From: an uncultured Pseudomonadota bacterium
Lineage (GTDB): Bacteria; Myxococcota_A; UBA796; CAJQPC01
Reading direction: 5' to 3'
Length of the DNA stretch: 6,619 nt
Assembly: GCA_937915955.1 (NCBI GenBank)
Contig: CALGIB010000809.1
Coordinates: 1 to 6,619 of the forward strand
The notes below the pieces were generated by a model. That model made no database searches and was not told the DNA's origin. It worked only from the letters and a program-made list of their open reading frames with translations. A program made the position numbers and the translations under genes. Shown in pieces: positions 1 to 6,124 of this stretch (within the stretch, counting starts at the first letter, position 1; each line of letters begins with the position of its first letter).

Positions 1-998
1 AAGCGCGCCTGGCAGCCCGGGCCCTGGGCGTCGGGCAGCGCCTCCTCGGCGAAGGGGCCGGGCATCGCCAGCGCGCGCTCGTAGGACGCGGCGGCCTCGT
101 CGAAGCGCCCAGACTCCTCCAGCGCCAGCCCGCCGAGGAGCTCCAGGTTGGGGTGCCGAGCGCCCCAGCTTCGGGCCTGCGCGAGCGTCGTCAGCGCCTG
201 GTCGACCTGTCCGGTGCCCAGGAGCAGGTGGGCTCGGAGGCTCGTCAGGGAGACGAAGGTCGGGCGAGGGCGCTGGGCCAGCGCGGGCAGTAGCGCCTGC
301 CAGCCCCGCTCGCTGGCCGCCAAGGCCCCTTGGAGGTCTCCCGCGCCCAGGCGCTCTCGGGCCAGGTAGCCCCAGATCACCGGGTTGTCGGGCTCGTCCG
401 CGCAGCGCCGCTCGAGCAGCGCCAGGTTGCGGGCGTCCTTGCCCTTGGCCTCGCGCACCTCGGGCACGCAGCCCAGGTGCACCAGGTCGGCCGGGATGCT
501 CCGGATCCTCCGCCCCTGGGCCAGCCAGGTCCGAGGCGTCTCGTGCACCCGGCCCTCCCAGCGGAGCGTCGGGTCCCGCCGGAACAGGCGCGGCAGGAGC
601 ACCGCCTCGCCTCGCCGCAGCTCGCCCGAGAGCACCTCCGCCTCGTCGGCGTCCAGGCGTGAGGCGTTGTGCAGGGGCAGCATGCCCAGGTCGAAGTCGT
701 CGTCCTGCAGGGCGCTCCGGAGCACCTCGTGGCCGGCCCGGCTCAGGCGCTCGTCGGCGTCGAGGACCAGGATCCAGTCGCCGCTCGAGGCCTCCAGGGC
801 GGCGTTCCGGGCGGCCGAGAAGTCCTCGTCCCAGGTGCGCCGAACGACCCGCGCCCCCGCGGCCCGGGCCAGCTCGACGGTGCGATCCGCGCTGCCGGTG
901 TCGCAGACCACGATCTCGTCGACCAGGCCTCGCACCGAGGCCAGACAGGCCGGCAGCAGCGCCTCTTCGTCGCGAGCGATCACACAGAGCGAGAGCAC
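1..998 (-). CDS. Family 2 glycosyltransferase with C-terminal TPR-like repeats (3' end cut by window)
   Basis: The visible 332 residues begin with a GT-A glycosyltransferase domain (about 1-175) of the SunS/beta-1,4-glucosyltransferase-like group. Seen motifs are LSLCVIARDEE at 2-12, VDEIVVCDTGSADRT at 26-40 (nucleotide-sugar binding), EDFSAARNAAL at 58-68, the metal-binding DXD as D80-A-D82, and WEGRVHE at 147-153, which is typical of this group. From about 190 the protein becomes Ala/Leu-rich helical pairs resembling tetratricopeptide repeats, for example DLQGALAASERGW near 221 and GRFDEAAASYERALAM near the visible end. The family transfers a sugar from a nucleotide-sugar to an acceptor; the acceptor cannot be read here. 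No signal peptide or membrane segment is seen, so a cytoplasmic enzyme is likely. The start is GTG at 998, with GGAGG 6 nt upstream; an overlapping ATG at 1001 is in another frame and stops after six codons. It lies 42 nt after the kinase/phosphatase gene and is probably in the same operon. Confidence 0.9.
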   Translation of the reverse strand, partial: MLSLCVIARDEEALLPACLASVRGLVDEIVVCDTGSADRTVELARAAGARVVRRTWDEDFSAARNAALEASSGDWILVLDADERLSRAGHEVLRSALQDDDFDLGMLPLHNASRLDADEAEVLSGELRRGEAVLLPRLFRRDPTLRWEGRVHETPRTWLAQGRRIRSIPADLVHLGCVPEVREAKGKDARNLALLERRCADEPDNPVIWGYLARERLGAGDLQGALAASERGWQALLPALAQRPRPTFVSLTSLRAHLLLGTGQVDQALTTLAQARSWGARHPNLELLGGLALEESGRFDEAAASYERALAMPGPFAEEALPDAQGPGCQAR

Positions 999-1004
999 AT
1001 CCGA

Positions 1005-1009
1005 CCTCC
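1005..1009 (-). promoter_or_regulatory. Ribosome binding site of the glycosyltransferase gene
   Basis: On the minus strand this reads GGAGG, followed by a 6-nt spacer and GTG at 998. It decides the start, because the nearby out-of-frame ATG gives only a six-residue peptide. Its first G is also the last base of the hairpin arm next to it, so folding could partly mask it. Confidence 0.7.
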
Positions 1010-1034
1010 GGCCCTGGCATCGGACGCAGGGCCG
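1009..1034 (-). other. Perfect inverted repeat (hairpin) between the fusion gene and the glycosyltransferase
   Basis: The arms CGGCCCTG (1034-1027) and CAGGGCCG (1016-1009) are perfect complements of 8 bp around a 10-nt loop. The structure occupies most of the only intergenic gap in the window. On the minus strand no run of T follows it; the next bases are the Shine-Dalgarno sequence of the downstream gene. It therefore does not look like a standard intrinsic terminator. It could act as an mRNA stability or processing element, or adjust translation of the downstream gene. In such GC-rich DNA a chance hairpin is also possible. Confidence 0.45.
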
Positions 1035-1040
1035 CGGGCT

Positions 1041-2267
1041 TTACCCGATGCGCTCGCTCACCCAGCGCAGCCGCTGCTCGATCAGGTCGAGGTCCGGCAG
1101 CCGCAGCAGCTGGGGGGCGCTCAGCTCGCGGAACAGCAGGCCCTCGAGCGCGGCCTGGAAGTGCCGCTGGACCCAGGGGTTGCTGCTGCGCACGCCGTCG
1201 GCCTTCAGGGGCAACACCCCCCAGGGCAGCAGCACGACGTGATCGTAGGCCTCGGCGTGCTGGAGCGCCTCGCCGACGAAGCGGTCGGGCTGGTCCTGCG
1301 CCTCGACGAAGCCGTAGTAGAGCCAGAAGGCCGCGAAGTCGACGCTGCTGCGGTCGCTCACGAAGCCGCCGTAGCCGGCGATGGCGCTGGACTCGGCCTC
1401 GAGCTGCTCCTGCCAGAGCTCGTGGACCAGGTCTCGGCGCTGGTCCCGGCTCAGATCGTGCAGCCTCAGGCCCGCCTCCATGCGCTTGCGCATGCCCTCG
1501 TCGAGGAAGGGCAGGTCGAGCTCCTCGGCCAGGGCCCGGCCCAGGGTGGACTTGCCCACGCCGGCGCTCCCGGACAGCGCGATCCGGGGCCGATCCCCTC
1601 GCCCCGGGCGCGCCAGCCCTCGGGCCGGTCGCTCGCCCAGGACCTGCACGACCCCGCCGGACTCGGCCAGCAGCACGTGGGTGTGGCTGCCCCGCGCCGG
1701 GGCGAAGCGCAGGGCCTCGGCCACTGGCTTGTCCAGCGCCTGGCAGAGCACCGCCCGGATCACGCCGATGTGGGTGACCCAGATCCAGCGCTTGCCCTGC
1801 AGCCTCGGCCACTCCCGACGCAGCCAGGCCCGGACGCGATCGGCGGTCTGGGTGTAGCTCTCGCCGCCTGGGGGCGCGGCCGTCTGGTAGGCCTCCCAGT
1901 AGTCCTTGATGGCCTGGCTCTGGGTGCGCGAGAGCTCCTCCCAGGGCTGGCCCTCCCAGGCGCCCATGTGCTGCTCGCGCAGCTCGGCGGAGATCCACAG
2001 GGGCAGCTCGAGGGCCTCGGACAGGGGCTCGGCGAGATCCAGGCAGCGCCGCAGGTCCGAGCTGATGACGCCCGCGCAGTCCGGCAGCTCACGGGCCAGC
2101 TCCAGCAGCGCGTCGGACTGGCGTCGCCCCTCGGCGCTGAGCGGCAGATCCAGGTGGCCGTAGGCCAGGCGCAGCCCGCCGGTGTCGGGGCGTCCGTGCC
2201 GGAGCAGGTGCAGCTCGGTGACCTCGGTCGAGACCATCTCGCCCAGGGTGATCGGGTCGAAGCTCAC
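1041..2267 (-). CDS. Histidine phosphatase (PGAM superfamily) fused to a NadR/AAA_28-like P-loop kinase
   Basis: This 408-residue protein has two domains. Residues about 18-205 form a histidine phosphatase: LLRHG at 21-25 (nucleophile H24, R23), a second Arg in SSDLRR at 69-74, the acid region REQHMGAWEG at 97-106 (E98), PGGES at 133-137, and the second catalytic His in THIGVIR at 165-171 (H166). All four core catalytic residues are present. After an Arg/Gly/Pro linker (about 212-227) comes a P-loop domain: Walker A GSAGVGKST at 233-241, SDRSSVDFAAF at 304-314 like the DRS/D motif of AAA_28 and NadR-type kinases, and ADGVRSSNP at 356-364 like their DG-R lid region. It probably removes a phosphate from one small molecule and phosphorylates the same or another; the substrates are unknown. 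The GTG start at 2267 overlaps the sulfatase stop as GTGA and has GGAG 8 nt upstream. An ATG at 2237 would give 398 residues with a poorer binding site. The order is the reverse of PFK-2/FBPase-2. Confidence 0.85.
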   Translation of the reverse strand: MSFDPITLGEMVSTEVTELHLLRHGRPDTGGLRLAYGHLDLPLSAEGRRQSDALLELARELPDCAGVISSDLRRCLDLAEPLSEALELPLWISAELREQHMGAWEGQPWEELSRTQSQAIKDYWEAYQTAAPPGGESYTQTADRVRAWLRREWPRLQGKRWIWVTHIGVIRAVLCQALDKPVAEALRFAPARGSHTHVLLAESGGVVQVLGERPARGLARPGRGDRPRIALSGSAGVGKSTLGRALAEELDLPFLDEGMRKRMEAGLRLHDLSRDQRRDLVHELWQEQLEAESSAIAGYGGFVSDRSSVDFAAFWLYYGFVEAQDQPDRFVGEALQHAEAYDHVVLLPWGVLPLKADGVRSSNPWVQRHFQAALEGLLFRELSAPQLLRLPDLDLIEQRLRWVSERIG

Positions 2268-3586
2268 GGGGAGCGCTCCAGGTAGCCGAGCTGCATCAAC
2301 GCCTCGCGCATGGCCTCGGTCATCTCGGGCTCGCGGTGGTCCGGCGTGATCAGGTCCAAGGCCTGGAGTTGTTGCACGAGGACGGGACCGAGCTGATCCT
2401 CCGTGGTCGGTGTCTGCTCGGGGTCGAGGCGGAAGAGGTGGGCCTGACCGGCCTGAGGATCGCCGATCAGCAGGTGCCCGGAGGCGGCCACCGAGCGCTC
2501 GAACGGCAGGTTGTTCCAGGCCGTCGTGGCCTCGCGCTCGATGGGCTTGGTGGCCTCGGCGAAGCTGATCACGGCGGCGGGTGGAGGAGCGAGCAGGTCC
2601 AGGCCCTGCCCCAGGCTGCTCGGCGTCAGGCCGGCGCGGGTCAGCAGCGTCGTGCCGAGGTCCTGGTGGCGGGCGAGGCGGCTGTCCCGCCCGGGCTCGA
2701 TGGCCAGCGAGCCCGTCCCGCGCAGGATCAGCGGCACCCTCAAGAGCGCCAGATCCACGTCTGGGCCGTGCCCGAAGAGCGTCTGGCAGCCCTCGTCCTG
2801 GCCCATGCACTCGCCGTGGTCCGAGGTGAGCGCGACGAGCAGATCGGGGCGGCGCTGCTCCAGGCCCCGCAGCAGCGGGCCCAGTTGCTGGTCGATCCAG
2901 GCGATCTCAGCCTGGTACATGGCCTGGGCCGCGCGCACGTCCGAGGGCCCGAGCGAAGCCAGGAACTCCGGGTTCGACAGCGCCAGGATGTTCTCGGTCG
3001 TGCCCGTGATCGGGCCGGTGTAGTCGCCGACCAGCTCTCCGCGCAGCGCCGCGGGGGCCGAGTCCCAGGGCATGTGGGCGTCGTAGAGGTGCACGAACAG
3101 GAAGGTGGGGCCGTCCTCGGCCGCGTCGAGCTCGCTCAGGGCTCGCTGGACCACGGTGTCCGCGGGGACCTCGACCTGTCCCTCCCAGGGCTTCAGGTCG
3201 TGGTCGACGTAGACCCGGAAGCCCTGGTCCAGCCCCATCGCGTGCTCGAGTGGCGAGGCGCCGACGACCCCTATGGTGTCCCATCCCGCCGCGGCGAAGC
3301 GCTCGGGCAGCAGATCCAGCCGCTCGTAGAGCGGATAGCCGTTGCGGACGACGGCGTGACCGTGGCTGTCCAGGCCCGAGAAGATGGCGGCGTGGCTGGC
3401 CAGCGTCGTCGGGCTGTGGGCCAGCGCCATCTCGAAGAGCAGCCCGTCCTGGGCGAGGCCGTCCAGGTTCGGCGTGTGCGCCTCGGCGTGGCCATAGGCC
3501 CCCAGGGCGTCGGCGCGGACGGTGTCGAGGCTCACCAGGACCACCAAGGGGCCGGGCTCGCTGCAGGCCAGGAGCGACAGGAGCAT
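2264..3586 (-). CDS. Sulfatase-like hydrolase (alkaline phosphatase superfamily) with Thr at the nucleophile position
   Basis: The 440-residue protein has the fold signatures of the sulfatase family throughout: VSLDTVRADALGAYG at 18-32 (metal ligand D21), HTPNLDGLAQDG at 37-48, FVHLYDAHMPW at 164-174, TSDHGE at 254-259 (metal ligands D256, H257), FGHG at 271-274, and the usual closing motif MQLGYLE near the C-terminus. In true sulfatases the nucleophile lies in C/S-x-P-S-R; here the aligned segment is TLASHAAIFSG at 61-71, so Thr61 replaces the Cys or Ser that becomes formylglycine, and His65 replaces Arg. Thr nucleophiles are known in related phospho-transferases such as LtaS and EptA, so a phosphoester or phosphonate substrate is as plausible as a sulfate ester. 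The N-terminus MLLSLLAC ends in a lipobox-like LLAC, but only seven residues precede the Cys, which is unusually short for a lipoprotein signal. The ATG at 3586 shares one base with the SDR stop (TGATG) and has no clear ribosome site, so translation is probably by re-initiation. Confidence 0.88.
   Translation of the reverse strand: MLLSLLACSEPGPLVVLVSLDTVRADALGAYGHAEAHTPNLDGLAQDGLLFEMALAHSPTTLASHAAIFSGLDSHGHAVVRNGYPLYERLDLLPERFAAAGWDTIGVVGASPLEHAMGLDQGFRVYVDHDLKPWEGQVEVPADTVVQRALSELDAAEDGPTFLFVHLYDAHMPWDSAPAALRGELVGDYTGPITGTTENILALSNPEFLASLGPSDVRAAQAMYQAEIAWIDQQLGPLLRGLEQRRPDLLVALTSDHGECMGQDEGCQTLFGHGPDVDLALLRVPLILRGTGSLAIEPGRDSRLARHQDLGTTLLTRAGLTPSSLGQGLDLLAPPPAAVISFAEATKPIEREATTAWNNLPFERSVAASGHLLIGDPQAGQAHLFRLDPEQTPTTEDQLGPVLVQQLQALDLITPDHREPEMTEAMREALMQLGYLERSP
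2276..2279 (-). promoter_or_regulatory. Ribosome binding site favouring the GTG start of the phosphatase/kinase fusion
   Basis: GGAG on the minus strand lies 8 nt before GTG at 2267, inside the last codons of the sulfatase-like gene. The alternative ATG at 2237 is preceded only by GGGCGAG directly against the codon, which is a weaker arrangement. The GTGA stop/start overlap supports coupled translation from 2267. Confidence 0.55.
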
Positions 3587-4338
3587 CAGATGGAGGTGAA
3601 GCCGCCGTCGATCGGGAACAGCTGCCCCGTCACGAAGCTGGCCTCGTCGCTGGCCAGGAAGACGACCATGCCGGAGACCTCCTCGGGCTGGCCGACGCGG
3701 CCCAGAGCCGCCCGGTCCGTGAAGAAGCGGGTCATCTCGGGGTCGGCCAGGATGGCCTGGGCGAAGCGGGTCTCAACCAGCCCCGGGGCGATGACGTTCA
3801 CGCGGATTCCGGCCGCACCCCACTCGTGCGCCAGGGTCTTGCTGAGGCTGACCAGGGCGGCCTTGGTCATCGCGTAGATGCCCTGGAAGGGGGCCGCGTT
3901 CATGCCGAACACCGAGCTCACGTTGATGATGCTGGCTGGCTTCTTCTCCGCCATGCAGGCCCGGGCCAGGCCGCGCGAGAGCTCGAAGGGGCCCTTGAGG
4001 TTCACCTCGAAGGTCTTGTCCCAGGCGGGCATCTCGGCGTGGACCATGGGGCCGAAGTAGGGGTTGGTGGCGGCGTTGTTGACCAGGATGTCGGGCACCC
4101 CGGGCAGGCCGTCGAACAGCGCCTGGATCTGCTCCGAGCGACCCACGTGGCAGGCCCGCGTGTGCAGCGTGCAGCCTGGGACCTCGGCCCGGATGGCCGC
4201 GGCGGCCTCCTCCAGGCCCTCGATCCTGCGGCTCACCAGGACCACCTCTGCGCCCTCGCGGGCCATCCCGGTCGCGATGGCCTGGCCGATGCCGCGGCTC
4301 GCGCCGGTCACCAGCGCGAGCTTGCCCTTCAGACGCAT
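3586..4338 (-). CDS. Short-chain dehydrogenase/reductase (classical SDR)
   Basis: A complete classical SDR of 250 residues, the usual length. The Rossmann nucleotide-binding motif TGASRGIG is at 11-18, followed by VSRR at 35-38; the Arg residues after the second strand (R37, R38) hint at NADPH preference, which is inference. NNAA lies at 87-90. The catalytic set is N113, S142 in INVSS, and Y155-x-x-x-K159 in YAMTK. The C-terminal region has RVNVIAPGLVETRF at 179-192 and ends with TGQLFPIDGGF, typical of FabG-like and 3-hydroxyacyl or sugar/alcohol dehydrogenases. It is expected to be a cytoplasmic NAD(P)-dependent oxidoreductase interconverting an alcohol and a ketone; the substrate cannot be deduced. 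The ATG at 4338 is preceded by a strong AGGAGG, and the gene overlaps the radical SAM gene by 10 nt. Its neighbour two genes upstream, a crotonase, would fit acyl-CoA chemistry. Confidence 0.93.
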   Translation of the reverse strand: MRLKGKLALVTGASRGIGQAIATGMAREGAEVVLVSRRIEGLEEAAAAIRAEVPGCTLHTRACHVGRSEQIQALFDGLPGVPDILVNNAATNPYFGPMVHAEMPAWDKTFEVNLKGPFELSRGLARACMAEKKPASIINVSSVFGMNAAPFQGIYAMTKAALVSLSKTLAHEWGAAGIRVNVIAPGLVETRFAQAILADPEMTRFFTDRAALGRVGQPEEVSGMVVFLASDEASFVTGQLFPIDGGFTSI

Positions 4339-5363
4339 GTGGACTCCTCCTGAAAGGCCGAGGCGAGCATGCCGCAGGCCGAGCTCTGGGTCGCGCCCAC
4401 CGAGTAGCGTCGGACGACGGGCGCTTCCAGTGCTTGCAGCGCGTCGATGAAGCGGTCGCGCTGCTCCGTGGAGGACCTGGCGTAGCCCTCGTCGCGGGCC
4501 TCGTTGACGTCGATGAGGTTGATGCGCAGGGGCATGTCGCCGAACACCCGGGCGATCTCGGCGACCTCCTCCGGCTGGTCGGTGAGGCCGCCGATCAGCA
4601 CCCAGGCCAGGGTCATGCGGCGGCCCTGCACCCGCTGGACGCGCCTCAGGGCCTCGGCCAACTCCTCGAGGCTCCAGCGCGAGGCCATCGGCAGCAGCAG
4701 CGCGCGGCGCTGGGGGAGGGCCGAGGTGAGGCTGATCACCAGGCGGAAGGGCTGCCGCTCGTCGGCGAAGCGATGGATCTGCGGCACGAGCCCGACCGTG
4801 CTGATGGTGATCGACTTCGCGGAGATCCGGCCACCGCAGGGGTGGGACAGGACGGAGGCGGCCCGCAGCACCTGCTCGTAGTTGTGGAAGGGCTCGCCCT
4901 GGCCCATGAACACGGAGCCCGTCACGCGGCCGGGGGCCTCGTCCCGGACGGTCAGCCAGGTGCCCACCATCTCGGCGGCCGTGAGGTTGCGGGTCAAGCC
5001 CAGGCGGCCCGTGGCGCAGAAGTCGCAGCGCATGGCGCAGCCGACCTGCGAGGAGAGGCAGACGGAGAAGCGGCCTTCTCTCTCCAGGGGGATGCGGACC
5101 GCCTCGACCCGAGCGCCGTCGTCGAGCTCGAAGAGGTAGCGCAGGCTGTGGTCGTCGGCGTCCTCGACCCGGGCGAGCACCCGGGGGCGGCTCCAGCTGT
5201 GCTGCTGGATGCGGGCCTGGATGCGCTTGCTGACGGGGCGCTTCATGCCCGATAGGTGCGTCGAGCCCTGGCTGACCAGGCAGGCCAGCACCCTGCGGGC
5301 CTCGGCGGGCGTGCAGTCGACCTGGGCGGCGAGCTCGGAGGCGGTGGCGCCGAGGAGGTTCAC
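4329..5363 (-). CDS. RlmN/Cfr-like radical SAM protein, divergent paralogue
   Basis: At 344 residues this is close to full RlmN length. Residues about 1-55 resemble the N-terminal helical domain of RlmN, and YLFELDDG at 76-83 matches the segment before the barrel. The radical SAM cluster is C109-x3-C113-x2-C116, followed by GRLGLTRNL (119-127); MGQGEP at 153-158 binds SAM and ISTVG is at 187-191. Both extra cysteines of the RlmN/Cfr mechanism are kept: C102 in VCLSSQVGC (matching E. coli C118) and C330 in SSACGML (matching C355). The usual SLHA is SLTSA at 211-215, the NLIPYNP region is NLIDVNE at 282-288, and the segment normally reading RKTRGDDI before the last Cys is RRYSVGAT at 318-325. 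The chemistry, methylation of an sp2 carbon of an adenine, is thus probably preserved, while the substrate may not be 23S rRNA A2503. The start is GTG at 5363, overlapping the crotonase stop (GTGA), with GAGG 7 nt upstream. Confidence 0.88.
   Translation of the reverse strand: MNLLGATASELAAQVDCTPAEARRVLACLVSQGSTHLSGMKRPVSKRIQARIQQHSWSRPRVLARVEDADDHSLRYLFELDDGARVEAVRIPLEREGRFSVCLSSQVGCAMRCDFCATGRLGLTRNLTAAEMVGTWLTVRDEAPGRVTGSVFMGQGEPFHNYEQVLRAASVLSHPCGGRISAKSITISTVGLVPQIHRFADERQPFRLVISLTSALPQRRALLLPMASRWSLEELAEALRRVQRVQGRRMTLAWVLIGGLTDQPEEVAEIARVFGDMPLRINLIDVNEARDEGYARSSTEQRDRFIDALQALEAPVVRRYSVGATQSSACGMLASAFQEESTCV
4346..4351 (-). promoter_or_regulatory. Strong ribosome binding site of the SDR gene
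   Basis: AGGAGG on the minus strand, 7 nt before ATG at 4338, lies within the last codons of the radical SAM gene and fixes the SDR start. It is the best Shine-Dalgarno match in the window, so the SDR may be translated efficiently without help from the upstream gene. Confidence 0.75.
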
Positions 5364-6124
5364 TCCGGGTCCTCGAAGCTGCCGTGGCGGCCCTGGCCCG
5401 AGGAGAACCGGCGAGCCCCTTCCAGCGCCTCGTGCAGGACCTCGAGGCCCCCCTCGAACTCGCTGGCCAGGGACGAGAGCAAGGGCGCGTCCAGGGCGGC
5501 GTGCGCGCTGCGGCGGTCGGCTCGCAGGCAGGCCTGGGGGAAGGCCGCGATCTGCAGGGCCAGCCGTCGAGCGCCCGCGAGCGCCCCGCCCGAGGGCACC
5601 ACCCGGTTGACCAGGCCGATGGCCAGGGCCTCCTGGGCGGAGACCGGGCGCCCGGTGAGGATCAGGTCCAGCGCCCGGGAGAGGCCGATGAGGCGAGGCA
5701 GACGCGCGGCGCCGCCGTCGATCAGCGGCACGCCCCAGCGGCGGCAGAACACCCCCAGCACGGCGTCCTCGTCGGCCACGCGCAGATCGGCCCAGCAGGC
5801 CAGCTCCAGGCCGCCGGCGACGGCGTGGCCCGAGATCGCCGCGATCACGGGCTTGTCGAGCTGCATGCGGCTGGGGCCCATGGGCCCCTCGCCCTGGGGA
5901 TCCAGGCGGTTGGGCTGGCCCTGGGCAACGCCCTTCAGGTCCGCGCCCGCGCAGAAGTGGCCCCCGGTGCCGCCCAGCACCGCCACCAGCGCGTCGTCGT
6001 CGGCCTCGAAGTCCCGGAAGGCCTGCGCCAGCTCCGCGGCGGTGGCCCGATCGACCGCGTTCCGGCGCTCCGGCCGGTCGATCAGCACGGTGGTGACGGG
6101 CCCGTCCCGCTGCACCTGGATCAC
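5360..6124 (-). CDS. Crotonase / enoyl-CoA hydratase-isomerase family protein
   Basis: A 254-residue crotonase-fold protein of normal family length. IDRPERRNAVD at 15-25 is the conserved start of the fold, GGHFCAGADL at 54-63 supplies the first oxyanion-hole peptide and binds CoA, and ISGHAVAGGLELACWADLRVA at 97-117 supplies the second. E107 matches Glu144 of rat enoyl-CoA hydratase. The position of the second catalytic Glu (Glu164) is C127, inside FCRRWGVPLIDGG at 126-138, a pattern I associate with a sub-group usually annotated only as crotonase family. A canonical hydratase reaction is therefore uncertain; isomerase, hydrolase or another acyl-CoA reaction is possible. The protein is cytoplasmic with no signal peptide. 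The GTG start at 6124 overlaps the LysR stop as GTGA, with GGAG 8 nt upstream. The C-terminus ends in a polar Ser/Gly/Glu tail. Confidence 0.9.
   Translation of the reverse strand: MIQVQRDGPVTTVLIDRPERRNAVDRATAAELAQAFRDFEADDDALVAVLGGTGGHFCAGADLKGVAQGQPNRLDPQGEGPMGPSRMQLDKPVIAAISGHAVAGGLELACWADLRVADEDAVLGVFCRRWGVPLIDGGAARLPRLIGLSRALDLILTGRPVSAQEALAIGLVNRVVPSGGALAGARRLALQIAAFPQACLRADRRSAHAALDAPLLSSLASEFEGGLEVLHEALEGARRFSSGQGRHGSFEDPE

Noticed and set aside
1009..1034. Intrinsic terminator after the fusion gene
   Set aside because: The stem is not followed by a T-run on the transcribed strand and leads directly into a ribosome binding site and start codon.
1041..2267. CobC/CobU cobalamin enzymes as the identity of the fusion
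   Set aside because: The phosphatase half resembles CobC generally, but the kinase half has GSAGVGKST and a NadR-like DRS motif rather than the CobU signature, and no other cobalamin gene is nearby.
669..2285. Long plus-strand open frame of 538 codons opposite the fusion gene and the glycosyltransferase
   Set aside because: Its translation is a low-complexity mix of Gly, Ala, Gln, Leu and Arg with no family motif, and it lies antisense to genes with clear catalytic motifs. High GC removes stop codons from the opposite frame.
2268..2810. N-terminal extension of the phosphatase/kinase frame up to 2810 (589 residues)
   Set aside because: The extra 181 codons lie wholly within the sulfatase gene in another frame, give Arg/Pro/Gly-rich sequence without motifs, and would require a long overlap. 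The GTG at 2267 with GGAG and a GTGA junction fits better.
2336..3877. Plus-strand open frame of 513 codons antisense to the sulfatase and SDR genes
   Set aside because: It crosses two unrelated minus-strand genes and shows no domain; it is a by-product of GC-rich codon use. The same holds for the plus-strand frames at 3250-4353, 4434-5255 and 5384-6478.
4329..5363. Naming the radical SAM gene rlmN
   Set aside because: The catalytic cysteines match, but several RlmN signature segments have changed, so the 23S rRNA A2503 and tRNA A37 substrates cannot be assumed.
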